Positions 56,155 to 64,000 of a stretch of 64,000 nucleotides of DNA are shown piece after piece. A program made the translations under genes and the position numbers. This DNA comes from Spongiactinospora sp. TRM90649. GTDB taxonomy: Bacteria; Actinomycetota; Actinomycetes; Streptosporangiales; Streptosporangiaceae. The stretch lies in NCBI RefSeq assembly GCF_029382225.1, contig NZ_JARLTC010000010.1, positions 1 to 64,000 on the forward strand, written 5' to 3'. Position 1 is the first letter of the stretch; the number at the start of each line of letters is the position of its first letter. The notes beneath the pieces are model-generated. The model worked only from the letters and a program-made list of their open reading frames with translations. It did no database searches and had not been told where the DNA came from.

Positions 56155-57422
56155 CCGCTGTGACAGGCGCGCGTCTCGACGTGGAGAGGATCCGGAAGGA
56201 CTTCCCGGTCCTCTCCCGCGAGCTGCCCGGCGGACGCCCGCTGGTCTACCTCGACTCGGGCAACTCCTCGCAGAAGCCGCTGCAGGTCATCGAGACCATG
56301 CGCGACCACCTCGCGATGCACTACAGCAACGTGGGCAGGGCGATGCACGCGCTCGGCGCGGAGTCCACCGAGGCCTACGAGGCGTCCCGCGACAAGATCG
56401 CCGCCTTCGTGGGGGCCCCGTCGCGGGATGAGATCGTCTTCACCAAGAACGCCTCCGAGGCGATCAACCTGGTGGCCTACGCCTTCGGCAACCCGGCGGG
56501 CGACGACCCCCGGTTCCGCATGGGCCCGGGCGACGAGATCGTCATCTCCGAGATGGAGCACCACTCCAACATCGTGCCGTGGCAGTTGCTCGCCCGGCGC
56601 ACCGGCGCCACGCTGCGCTGGTTCCCGGTCACCGACGAAGGCCGCCTCGACCTCTCGGGCATCGACGACCTGATCGGTGAGCGCACGAAGATCGTGTCGA
56701 TCGCCCACCAGTCCAACGTGCTCGGCACGGTCAACCCGGTGGCGACGGTGCTCGCCCGAGCGCGTCAGGCCGGGGCGCTGCTCATGCTCGACGCCTCCCA
56801 GTCGGTCCCGCACCACCCGGCCGACTTCGCCGCGTTGGGCGCGGACTTCGTCGCCTTCACCGGCCACAAGATGGTCGGTCCCTCCGGCATCGGCGTGCTG
56901 TGGGGCCGGGGCGAGCTGCTCGACGCGATGCCGCCGTTCCTGGGCGGGGGCGAGATGATCGAGGCGGTCTGGATGGACCACTCGACCTACGCGCCCGCGC
57001 CGCACAAGTTCGAGGCCGGCACCCCGCCGATCGTCGAGGCCATCGGCCTCGGCGCCGCCGCCGACTACCTCACCGCCACCGGGATGGCCGCCATCGAGGC
57101 GCACGAGCGCGAGCTGACCGGCTATGCGCTGGGGGCCCTCGGCGAGCTCCCCGGTCTGAAGGTGATCGGCCCGGTCTCGCTGGAGGATCGGGGCGGCACG
57201 GTCTCGTTCACGCTGGAGGGGATCCATCCCCATGACGTCGGGCAGATTCTCGACGATGCTTTCGGAGTCGCGGTCCGGGTAGGTCACCATTGTGCCCGTC
57301 CGCTCCATCTGCGGTTCGGAATACCGGCCACGACCCGGGCGTCGTTCTACCTGTACAACACCACCAGCGAGATCGACGCCCTGGTGCGCGGCCTCCACCA
57401 CGTCCAGAAGGTGTTCGCCTGA
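56151..57422 (+). CDS. sufS: cysteine desulfurase SufS
   Basis: A 423-residue class V PLP enzyme that takes sulfur from cysteine. Seen: YLDSGNSSQKP, MEHHSNIVPWQ, the PLP Lys in FTGHKMVGPSGIG and the active Cys in RVGHHCARPLH. It shares one base with sufU (TGATG). Confidence 0.96.
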   Translation: MTAVTGARLDVERIRKDFPVLSRELPGGRPLVYLDSGNSSQKPLQVIETMRDHLAMHYSNVGRAMHALGAESTEAYEASRDKIAAFVGAPSRDEIVFTKNASEAINLVAYAFGNPAGDDPRFRMGPGDEIVISEMEHHSNIVPWQLLARRTGATLRWFPVTDEGRLDLSGIDDLIGERTKIVSIAHQSNVLGTVNPVATVLARARQAGALLMLDASQSVPHHPADFAALGADFVAFTGHKMVGPSGIGVLWGRGELLDAMPPFLGGGEMIEAVWMDHSTYAPAPHKFEAGTPPIVEAIGLGAAADYLTATGMAAIEAHERELTGYALGALGELPGLKVIGPVSLEDRGGTVSFTLEGIHPHDVGQILDDAFGVAVRVGHHCARPLHLRFGIPATTRASFYLYNTTSEIDALVRGLHHVQKVFA

Positions 57423-57859
57423 TGATCGCCGAGTCCATGTACCAGGAGCTGATCCTGGAGCATTACAAGCACCCGCAGGGGCGGGGGCTGCGTGAGCCGT
57501 TCGACGCGGAGGTCCACCACGTCAACCCGACCTGCGGCGACGAGATCACCATGCGGGTGAAGCTCGGCGACGGCGGGAAGGTCGAGGACGTCTCCTACGA
57601 CGGCCAGGGATGTTCGATCAGCCAGGCCGCGGCCTCGGTGCTGTACGAGCTGGCGAGCGGTTCCACGGCGGGCGAGACGCTCACCGTGGTGGACGAGTTC
57701 ACCCGCCTCATGCAGGGGCGGGGCAAGGTGGAGCCGGACGAGGACGTCCTCGGTGACGCCGTCGCCTTCGCCGGCGTGGCGAAGTTCCCCGCGCGGGTGA
57801 AGTGCGCGCTGCTGGCCTGGATGGCCTACAAGGACGCATTGGTGAGGAGCACGACATGA
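57422..57859 (+). CDS. sufU: SUF sulfur-transfer protein SufU
   Basis: A 145-residue SufU, with the IscU-like fold and Zn site: Cys in NPTCGDE, GQGCSIS and RVKCALL, and the insertion typical of SufU. It accepts sulfur from SufS. The stop overlaps the sufT ATG. Confidence 0.95.
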   Translation: MIAESMYQELILEHYKHPQGRGLREPFDAEVHHVNPTCGDEITMRVKLGDGGKVEDVSYDGQGCSISQAAASVLYELASGSTAGETLTVVDEFTRLMQGRGKVEPDEDVLGDAVAFAGVAKFPARVKCALLAWMAYKDALVRSTT

Positions 57860-58221
57860 GCAAGCCGGTCGAGACCCCGACCACCGCGGTCCAGGACGAG
57901 GCGACCATCGAAGAGGTCATGGAGGCGTTGAAGGACGTCGTCGACCCCGAGCTCGGCATCAACGTGGTCGACCTCGGCCTGGTCTACGGCCTCAACCTCG
58001 ACCCCGCCCCCGACGGCGGCGCGCCGGTGGCCACCATCGACATGACGCTGACCAGCGCGGCCTGCCCGCTGACCGACGTGATCGAGGACCAGGCGCACTC
58101 CGCCTTGGAGGGCCTGGCCTCCGACGTTAAGATCAACTGGGTGTGGATGCCGCCGTGGGGCCCCGACAAGATCACCGACGAGGGCCGCGAGCAGCTTCGG
58201 ATGCTCGGATTCAACGTCTGA
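57856..58221 (+). CDS. sufT: SufT/MIP18 (DUF59) Fe-S maturation factor
   Basis: A 121-residue DUF59 protein: KDVVDPELGINVVDLGLVY, TLTSAACPLTD and WMPPWGPDKITDEGREQL. It helps deliver clusters to target proteins. GAGGAG lies upstream of ATG 57856. Last gene of the suf operon. Confidence 0.94.
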   Translation: MSKPVETPTTAVQDEATIEEVMEALKDVVDPELGINVVDLGLVYGLNLDPAPDGGAPVATIDMTLTSAACPLTDVIEDQAHSALEGLASDVKINWVWMPPWGPDKITDEGREQLRMLGFNV

Positions 58222-58373
58222 GCGAACGTCTGAAAGAATGTCCGCGGGCTCCGGGAAGAAAGTCGCATCCCGGAGTGTTGATCCATCGTGCCGCCCTCGG
58301 GCGGCAACGGGGATTTCACGCAACCGCGAGACCGGCACTGCGAACGCCGGGCATGTGTGATCGCGAGTTGATC

Positions 58374-58550
58374 AGGGCGGTAGACTAGTACGAACCGCCC
58401 TCGTGCGGAGCACCATGCCGCCCCCGGCAAACGCACCGCACGGCGCCCGTCGTCATGAAAACGGGCGCCTGAGTGGGCGCGGCCCGATGCCGCGCGTTCA
58501 CAGGCTCGTCCTTTCGCAGAAGTGACGTGCCGCGTCCTTCTATCGAAAGG
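58374..58550 (+). promoter_or_regulatory. structured 5' leader of the DEAD-box helicase gene
   Basis: Four stems in 340 gene-free bases. AGGGCGGT/ACCGCCCT lies at 58374-58401 and may double as the suf terminator. GGCGCCCGT/ACGGGCGCC lies at 58442-58469 and GCGCGG/CCGCGC at 58477-58495. A long hairpin at 58510-58550 has CCTTTCG/CGAAAGG, AGAAG/CTTCT and GACG/CGTC stacked with small bulges (16 pairs). The last one contains the ribosome site GAAAGG, so translation would need melting. A TAGACT -10-like box at 58381-58386 lies inside the first stem. Confidence 0.6.
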
Positions 58551-58561
58551 CACGAATCTTC

Positions 58562-60277
58562 GTGACCATGCTTGACGCCGTCCTGCCCGAGAACGACACC
58601 GCCACGTCCGAGGCCACCGAGGCCACGGACGCCCAGGCGCCGTCGGAGTTCACCGTCCTCGGCCTGCCCAGGCCGCTGGTGACGGCGCTCGCCAGGCAGG
58701 GCATCACCTCCCCCTTCCCGATCCAGCGGGCCACCATCCCGGACATCCTGTCCGGCAGCGACGTGCTCGGCCGGGGTCAGACCGGGTCGGGCAAGACGCT
58801 GGCCTTCGGCCTGCCCGCCATGGCCAGGATCGCCGGTGAGCGTGCCCGGCCGGGGCACCCCCTGGCCGTCATCCTGGTGCCCACCCGAGAACTCGCCCTG
58901 CAGGTCCACGACGCGCTCGAACCGCTCGGCCGCGGCCTCTCCCTGCGCATGCGCACGGTGGTCGGCGGCATGTCGATGGGCCGGCAGATCGAGGCGCTGC
59001 GGCGCGGCGTCGAGGTCGTCGTCGCCACTCCCGGGCGCCTCACCGACCTGATCGAGCAGGGCGAGTGCGCCCTGGACGACGTCCGGGTCACCGTCCTCGA
59101 CGAGGCCGACCACATGTGCGACCTGGGGTTCTTCCCCGCCGTCACCGCACTGCTGGAGCAGACCCCCGCCGACGGGCAGCGGCTGCTGTTCTCCGCCACC
59201 CTCGACCGTGACGTCGACAAGCTGGTGCGCCGGTTCCTCACCGACCCGGTGACCCACGCGATCGCGTCGGAGACCTCTCCGGTCGACACCATGGAGCACC
59301 ACGTGCTCCAGGTCAGCCGGGACGACAAGTTCCCGATCACGGCCGAGATCGCCAACCGCGACGGCAAGACCATCATGTTCGTCCGCACCCAGCACGGCGT
59401 CGACCGTCTGGTCAAGCAGCTCGCCCGGGTCGGCGTGCAGGCCGGCGGCCTGCACGGCGGCAAGCGCCAGAACCAGCGCACCCGCATCCTGGCCGAGTTC
59501 CGCGAGGGCACGATCGACCTGCTGGTCTGCACCGACGTCGCGGCCCGAGGCATCCACGTCGACGACGTGAGCCTGGTCCTGCACGTCGACCCGCCGCAGG
59601 ACCCGAAGAGCTACCTGCACCGGGGCGGCCGTACGGCGCGCGCCGGCGAGCGCGGCACCGTGATGACCCTGGTGCTGCCCAACGAGCGGCGCTCCACGGA
59701 CTCCATGACCCGCCAGGCGGGCATCCGGCCGTTCCGCCTGAAGGCGACCCCCGGTCACCCGAGGGTGGCCGAGGTCGCCGGTGCGCAGCCGCCGAGCGGG
59801 GAGGAGATCCCGGTGTGGGAGCCCGCTCCGCTGAACAGCATGCGCAAGCGCCGTGAGGGCGACGACCGGGGCCGCCGTCCGCGCCGTTTCCGTGACCGCG
59901 ACCGCCGTCCCCACGGCGGCGGCGGTGACGACCGGCCGCGTTACGGCGACCGGCAGGGCCCGCGTGACCGCGCCGAGCGGCCCGAGAGCCGCCCGGCGTC
60001 CACCTTCGGCGAGTCGCGCGACGGTCGCGGCAACGGCGGGGGTGCCCGGCCGTACCGCGAGGGTGACCGGCCGCGTTACGGCGACCGTCAGGAGCGCCAC
60101 GGCGGCGGCACCGGCCCGCGCGGCGGGCGCGACGCCCGCGAGGGGCACCGTGAGGGCTACCGGGGCGGCGCCTCGCGCGGCGGTTACGCGCCGTCTCGCG
60201 GCGACTCCCGCGACGGTGGCGGCTACCGCCAGGACCGCCGTTCCTTCGGCTCCCAGGGCAACCGCCACGGACGCTGA
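58562..60277 (+). CDS. DEAD-box ATP-dependent RNA helicase
   Basis: A 571-residue helicase. Q motif PFPIQRATIPDIL, Walker A GQTGSGKT, PTRELALQV, TPGRL, VLDEADHM, SAT, ARGIHVDDV and HRGGRTARAG are all present. The C-terminal 120 residues are Arg/Gly-rich repeats (GGGDDRPRYGDRQ type) for RNA binding. RhlE/CsdA-like. GTG 58562, or ATG 58568. The leader structure suggests temperature- or self-controlled translation. Confidence 0.94.
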   Translation: MTMLDAVLPENDTATSEATEATDAQAPSEFTVLGLPRPLVTALARQGITSPFPIQRATIPDILSGSDVLGRGQTGSGKTLAFGLPAMARIAGERARPGHPLAVILVPTRELALQVHDALEPLGRGLSLRMRTVVGGMSMGRQIEALRRGVEVVVATPGRLTDLIEQGECALDDVRVTVLDEADHMCDLGFFPAVTALLEQTPADGQRLLFSATLDRDVDKLVRRFLTDPVTHAIASETSPVDTMEHHVLQVSRDDKFPITAEIANRDGKTIMFVRTQHGVDRLVKQLARVGVQAGGLHGGKRQNQRTRILAEFREGTIDLLVCTDVAARGIHVDDVSLVLHVDPPQDPKSYLHRGGRTARAGERGTVMTLVLPNERRSTDSMTRQAGIRPFRLKATPGHPRVAEVAGAQPPSGEEIPVWEPAPLNSMRKRREGDDRGRRPRRFRDRDRRPHGGGGDDRPRYGDRQGPRDRAERPESRPASTFGESRDGRGNGGGARPYREGDRPRYGDRQERHGGGTGPRGGRDAREGHREGYRGGASRGGYAPSRGDSRDGGGYRQDRRSFGSQGNRHGR

Positions 60278-60283
60278 CGTTCC

Positions 60284-60320
60284 CGCCCGGCCACCCCGCG
60301 ACGTGCGGGGTGGCCGGGCG
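60284..60320 (+). terminator. strong hairpin after the helicase gene
   Basis: A perfect 16-bp stem (60284-60299 with 60305-60320) closes a 5-base loop, seven bases after the stop. Confidence 0.75.
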
Positions 60321-60385
60321 TCGTACGTCTCCCGCACGGGCACCGTTAGGCTGAAGACACACGTCACCGATCGCCGAGAGAGATC

Positions 60386-60649
60386 ATGAAGACCTTCGAT
60401 GAGCTGTTCGCCGAGCTGTCCGAGAAGGCGCGCACCCGCCCGGCGGGCTCGGGCACGGTCGCCGCGCTGGACGCCGGCGTCCATGCCATCGGCAAGAAGG
60501 TCGTGGAGGAAGCCGCCGAGAGCTGGATGGCGGCCGAGCACGAGTCGGACGACCGCGCGGCCGAGGAGATCTCCCAACTCCTCTATCACGTGCAGGTCCT
60601 CATGCTGGCCCGGGGCATCGGGCTGGAGCAGGTCTACAAGCATCTGTAG
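60386..60649 (+). CDS. hisE: phosphoribosyl-ATP pyrophosphatase
   Basis: An 87-residue MazG-like HisE, the second step of histidine synthesis: [29 protein letters not shown] and [24 protein letters not shown] -10-like box lies at 60347-60352. It is 74 bases upstream of hisG with a small GC hairpin (60655-60670) between them. Confidence 0.95.
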   Translation: MKTFDELFAELSEKARTRPAGSGTVAALDAGVHAIGKKVVEEAAESWMAAEHESDDRAAEEISQLLYHVQVLMLARGIGLEQVYKHL

Positions 60650-60723
60650 GGCGTCCGCCCTCCCGGGCGGCTCCGCCCCGGCCTCGCTCCCCGCAGACTC
60701 CGACTCCGTGTGAGGATCTCGTC

Positions 60724-61569
60724 ATGCTCCGTCTCGCCGTACCGAACAAGGGCGCGCTCGCAGAATCCGCCCAGACCCTCTTGAAGCAGGCCGGATATCG
60801 CATCCGCAAGGAGGCCAAGGAACTCGTCGTGGTCGATCCCGACAACGACTGCGAGCTGTTCTTCCTGCGCCCCCGCGACATCGCCGTCTATGTAGGTGAG
60901 GGCACCCTCGACGGCGGCATCACCGGCCGCGACATGCTCTTCGACTCCGGGGCGCCCGCAGGCGAGGTCCTGCCGCTGGGCTTCGGTGGCTCCACCTTCC
61001 GCTTCGCCGCCCGCTCAGGCGACTTCACCAACGTCCACGACCTCAGCGGACGGCGGGTGGCCACCTCCTACTCCGGGCTGCTGGAGAAGCACCTCGCCGA
61101 CGTCGGCGTCGAGGCCCGCGTCATCAAACTCGACGGCGCGGTGGAGACCGCGATCAGGCTGGGCGTGGCCGACGCCATCGCCGACGTCGTGGAGACCGGC
61201 ACCACACTGCGCAACGTGGGCCTCGACGTCTTCGGCGACCCCATCATGCGCTCGGAGGCGGTCCTGATCGAGCGGGCGGGCTCGGCCAGGACGGCGGGCC
61301 TCGACCAGCTCGTCCGGCGTCTGCAGGGCGTTCTGGTCGCCCGCGACTTCGTGATGATCGACTACGACATCCGCGCCGAGCAGATCGACCGGGCCATCGA
61401 GATCACCCCCGGCATCGAGGGCCCCACCGTCTCCCCGCTGCACCGCGAGGGCTGGGTGGCCGTCCGGGCCATGGTCCGCCGCCGGGGGCACCAGCAGGTC
61501 ATGGACCAGCTCTGGGAGATCGGGGCGCGGGCCATCTTCATCACCGATATCTACGCCTGCCGCCTCTGA
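60724..61569 (+). CDS. hisG: ATP phosphoribosyltransferase (long form)
   Basis: A 281-residue HisG, the first and feedback-controlled step of histidine synthesis. It has LRLAVPNKGALAESA, YVGEGTLDGGITGRDM, DAIADVVETGTTLRN and the C-terminal PII-like regulatory domain ending IFITDIYACRL. The long form needs no HisZ. Confidence 0.96.
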   Translation: MLRLAVPNKGALAESAQTLLKQAGYRIRKEAKELVVVDPDNDCELFFLRPRDIAVYVGEGTLDGGITGRDMLFDSGAPAGEVLPLGFGGSTFRFAARSGDFTNVHDLSGRRVATSYSGLLEKHLADVGVEARVIKLDGAVETAIRLGVADAIADVVETGTTLRNVGLDVFGDPIMRSEAVLIERAGSARTAGLDQLVRRLQGVLVARDFVMIDYDIRAEQIDRAIEITPGIEGPTVSPLHREGWVAVRAMVRRRGHQQVMDQLWEIGARAIFITDIYACRL

Positions 61570-61678
61570 TCCAGCCACTTCTATCCGTTCTTAGCTCTTT
61601 CCGGCACATCGCCCGGGGTAACCGTTTCCGCACGCTGGGGACATAGCGGGGGTCAGCGGATGAGAGCAAGGGCGGAAG

Positions 61679-62236
61679 ATGGAAATCAACAGGATCGTCG
61701 GCGGCGCACTCGGAGCGTTCGTCATGGCGTCGGCACTGGCCGTCGCCACGTCCCCGGCCGCGGCGGCCACGAAGAGCACAGCGAACAGGGAGAGCGCCGC
61801 GCGGGGCCCGGGCTGCTCCGACGCGGACCGGAAGGTGATCACCCGGGCGTTCGAGGCGTGGGCGGAGGGGACCGGCTCCATAACCGAGGTGTTCGCGCCC
61901 GGCATCGTGTGGCGTATCGAGGGCCGCTCGCTGGTGTCGGGGACCTACAACGACAAGAAGGAACTGCTCGACAAGGTGATGGGGCCCTTCGGCGCGCGGT
62001 TCGACAGCTCGCCGGAGCCGTTCCGTCCCACCAGGATCGAGGAGATCTACTGCCACGGGCGGACGATGGTGGTGCACTGGCACGGGGGCGGCGTGGCCAA
62101 CGACGGCTACAAGTACAGCAACAGCTACGCGTGGATCATGACGCTGCGGCGCGGTGAGGTCGTGTCCGGCACCGCGTTCTTCGACACGATCTCCTTCAAC
62201 GAGCTGTGGCGCAGGGTCACCCCCAGCCGGGCCTGA
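61679..62236 (+). CDS. secreted SnoaL/NTF2-like protein
   Basis: A 185-residue protein with a Sec signal peptide (ALGAFVMASALAVATSPAAAA). The SnoaL-type alpha+beta barrel contains AFEAWAEGTGSITEVFAPGIVW and TMVVHWHGGG. Two Cys (near 46 and 125) could pair outside the cell. Function unknown; it stands alone after hisG. Confidence 0.82.
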   Translation: MEINRIVGGALGAFVMASALAVATSPAAAATKSTANRESAARGPGCSDADRKVITRAFEAWAEGTGSITEVFAPGIVWRIEGRSLVSGTYNDKKELLDKVMGPFGARFDSSPEPFRPTRIEEIYCHGRTMVVHWHGGGVANDGYKYSNSYAWIMTLRRGEVVSGTAFFDTISFNELWRRVTPSRA

Positions 62237-62251
62237 CCGGCGGGGGCGGCG

Positions 62252-63481
62252 CTACTTCATCAGGGCGGTCTGCCGGATGAGGTCGCCGACGCGCAGGATG
62301 CCCATGCACCTGCCCACCTCGTCGGTGACCACCAAGTCGTCGTAGACGCGTTCCCCGCCGCGCCCGGCGACCTGCATCGCGGCGATGGCGGGGGTCGTCT
62401 TCGGCACGGTCCTCGGCGGGTCGGCCAGGCGCAGCACGGGCTTGTTGCCGTGCAGCGCGTAGCCGTACCGGCCGGCGATGGCCAGCATGAAACGGCTGCG
62501 GTCCAGGCTGCCGCGCGGGCGCTGGTACTCGTCCACGATGATCACGCTGGAGATGGACGGCTCCCCGCGGAAGACCTCCGCGGCCTCCTCGGTGGTGGCC
62601 TCGGCGGGGAGCGTGACGGCGGGCAGGAGCAGCTCCTGCGCGCGCGGCCCCAGGTCGATGGCGGTGGCGTCCTCGGCGATGACGGGCAGCGGCACGCACA
62701 CCCGCCCGGTGGGGCCGGGCTTGAGCAGCGGCCCCTCGGCGAGCCGCACGCCCCACCCGCGGACGCGGGCGAGCTGCTCCTCCTCCTGCACGCCCGGCGC
62801 CAGGACGTGCGCGCCGATGCCGCGCGCCAGCGACGCCAGGGCCTCGCCCACGGCCGCCCGCCCGGGATCTCGCGGCGCCTGGGCGACCAGGTCGGGCGAC
62901 AGCACCAGCAGGTACGGCCGGGCGTCGGCGAGCAGGTCCAGCGGGGTGTGGCCGGTGCCCAGGCCGCCGAGGGCGATCAGGTGGCCGATGGTCCGCAGGC
63001 CGTCGAGGCCGATGAGCAGCGCTCTTCGGTGTTCGGGCGGTATCTCGCCCTCGACGGTGAGGATGACCTCGCGCGGACGCCGGCCGGACTGGCGCATCGC
63101 CTCGTGCAGCGGCGCGAGCCCGCCGGATCCGGCGATGACCATGTGCGCGGGCAGGCCGAGCACGAGCGGCAGCCGGGTCTCGGTGCGCGCCGCGTCGAGC
63201 GCGGCCCGCAGCGTCGCGGACAGGAGGTCGGCCATGCCGTACGGCAGGTCGTCCGCGTCGTGGCGCCCGCCGCCGTGGACGGGACCGTGATCGGTCGTGA
63301 TCCGGCCGTCGCCGATCGCGTGGAGGGCGATCACGCCTCCCGTGTCGAGGTCGACGACCGGATTCACGATCGCGCGAGCCCCCGCCGCGTCGGCGGGGGG
63401 CAGGAGTGGGGTGCTGCGCGACACGTATTGATGATGCGGCACCACGACAGGTGACTTGAAGCAGGTAGGGGCGAAGTTCAC
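62252..63481 (-). CDS. degenerate EAL domain-CBS pair protein
   Basis: A 409-residue protein. Residues about 35-265 follow an EAL fold but the catalytic set is gone: the EAL motif reads ALHA, DDFG reads LGGLG, and the late EGVE reads PGVQ. Residues about 280-409 form a CBS pair (FRGEPSISSVIIVDEYQRPRG and TDEVGRCMGILRVGDLI). It is probably a c-di-GMP or nucleotide-responsive regulator rather than a phosphodiesterase. GTG start. Confidence 0.82.
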   Translation of the reverse strand: MNFAPTCFKSPVVVPHHQYVSRSTPLLPPADAAGARAIVNPVVDLDTGGVIALHAIGDGRITTDHGPVHGGGRHDADDLPYGMADLLSATLRAALDAARTETRLPLVLGLPAHMVIAGSGGLAPLHEAMRQSGRRPREVILTVEGEIPPEHRRALLIGLDGLRTIGHLIALGGLGTGHTPLDLLADARPYLLVLSPDLVAQAPRDPGRAAVGEALASLARGIGAHVLAPGVQEEEQLARVRGWGVRLAEGPLLKPGPTGRVCVPLPVIAEDATAIDLGPRAQELLLPAVTLPAEATTEEAAEVFRGEPSISSVIIVDEYQRPRGSLDRSRFMLAIAGRYGYALHGNKPVLRLADPPRTVPKTTPAIAAMQVAGRGGERVYDDLVVTDEVGRCMGILRVGDLIRQTALMK

Positions 63482-63622
63482 CGATATTTCGCCATGTGTT
63501 GTGGCCTTTGCAGCGGCATTGACTTAAAGCGCTGACAAAATGTTATTATAGTTGACCCATGCCCTCTCGGCCTGCGTGAAGACGGGGCGCGCGGCCCCGG
63601 CGCGACCGGGGGAGGATAACCT
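63482..63622. promoter_or_regulatory. AT-rich divergent promoter region with a leaderless -10
   Basis: An unusually AT-rich patch (63510-63560) lies between divergent genes and includes TTGACTTAA and TTATTATAG. TAACCT at 63617-63622 is six bases before GTG 63629, a leaderless arrangement. GGAGGA at 63611-63616 would otherwise serve as a ribosome site. Confidence 0.45.
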
Positions 63623-63628
63623 CGCCGC

Positions 63629-64000
63629 GTGAGCGCACGGCGACAGCCCGAAGGAAGCCAGGCCCCCCGACGCCCCGCGAGCGGAGGTGGCCGCTGGGTC
63701 TCGGTCCCCCCCGAACGCCTCGAAACCTGGATCGCCGGCTTCGCCACCCGCCACGGCGGCCCCCCCACCATCCACGCCGACGAAGCCACCATCTCCCTGA
63801 CCGCCCCCGACGGCACCCTCGCCGAACTCCACCTCCCTTTCCCACCCGTACCCCAAGAACCCTCCGCCGCCCCTCCAGCGGAGAACCCGCCCGAGGTCCC
63901 CCTGACGGAGGCGCTCCCCGGCGTTCCTGGGGACCGGTCGGCCGGGGGGCCTTCGGAGGCTGCCCCGGACCGTCTGGTGGATGTGTCACCTGGCGGTTCC
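63629..64000 (+). CDS. probable acVLRF1-type peptidyl-tRNA hydrolase, N-terminal part
   Basis: The frame is open from GTG 63629 to the window end (124 codons) with strong codon bias. The N-terminus reads GGRWVSVPPERLETWIAGF and continues ATRHGG. It resembles actinobacterial Vms1-like release factors (acVLRF1), which free stalled nascent chains from ribosomes. The catalytic part lies beyond the window. A Pro/Glu-rich stretch follows after residue 75. The family call rests on the first 70 residues only. Confidence 0.6.
   Translation, partial: MSARRQPEGSQAPRRPASGGGRWVSVPPERLETWIAGFATRHGGPPTIHADEATISLTAPDGTLAELHLPFPPVPQEPSAAPPAENPPEVPLTEALPGVPGDRSAGGPSEAAPDRLVDVSPGGS

Overview
The window is high-GC actinobacterial chromosome: GTG and TTG starts are common, genes overlap by ATGA/GTGA, and the genes rbpA, whiA, opcA and an actinobacterial-type suf operon are present. 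From memory, the backbone order (uvrC-rapZ-yvcK-whiA, gap-pgk-tpiA-secG, pgl-opcA-zwf-pgi-tal-tkt, ctaB, ctaA, sufRBD-Rieske-CSUT) matches the conserved block of Streptomyces and its relatives. The extra genes point to a member of the Streptosporangiales, but that placement is an inference and not secure.

Layout. 1-69 is the end of an unidentified gene, followed by an extreme G/C homopolymer tract. 289-5334 holds uvrC, rapZ, yvcK and whiA. 5447-12956 holds a small membrane gene, the lower-glycolysis genes gap-pgk-tpiA, secG, rbpA, an ACT-GNAT fusion, a Clp-N-only protein and a coiled-coil protein. 12957-13692 has no recognisable gene. 13693-31798 is an accessory island inserted between the secG/rbpA side and the pentose-phosphate side. 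31871-40062 (minus strand) is the oxidative and non-oxidative pentose phosphate operon pgl-opcA-zwf-pgi-tal-tkt. 40379-44275 holds ctaB, a PrsW-like protease, a YdcF-like protein and ctaA. 44386-47440 is a second accessory patch, a decaying FAD/2Fe-2S amine dehydrogenase cluster with a GntR/FCD regulator. 47480-51509 holds a hypothetical protein, an M43 metalloprotease, an EamA transporter and an ABC exporter. 51725-58221 is the suf Fe-S assembly operon. 58374-64000 holds a DEAD-box helicase with a structured leader, hisE-hisG, a secreted SnoaL-like protein, a degenerate EAL-CBS protein and the start of a probable acVLRF1 peptidyl-tRNA hydrolase.

The most unusual part is the 13.7-31.8 kb island. 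It encodes a CUT1-type sugar ABC importer without an ATPase, two lyases of the dihydrodipicolinate-synthase family, a Gfo/Idh oxidoreductase, two SDR proteins, two DegT aminotransferases, four amidohydrolase-fold proteins and a secreted beta-propeller. It also encodes a 401-residue regulator with a C-terminal helix-turn-helix. Seven copies of an 18-bp inverted repeat (TTWCGGTC-NN-GACCGWAA-like) lie in front of six of the island's transcription units, including the regulator's own divergent promoter, so most of the island looks like one locally controlled regulon. The amidohydrolase genes form two divergent operons. In each, a protein that has lost the metal-binding residues is encoded just ahead of a paralog that keeps them. 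Taken together this suggests uptake and breakdown of an unidentified, probably nitrogen-containing, sugar-like or cyclitol-like compound; the substrate cannot be read from the sequence.

Other regulatory signals: a DasR/dre-like site before gap, an iron box and a TCACA-N7-TGTGA repeat before sufR, an AATATGT-G-ACATATT palindrome before the amine dehydrogenase cluster, a long hairpin burying the ribosome binding site of the DEAD-box helicase, and several TANNNT-N6/7-start arrangements typical of leaderless transcripts.
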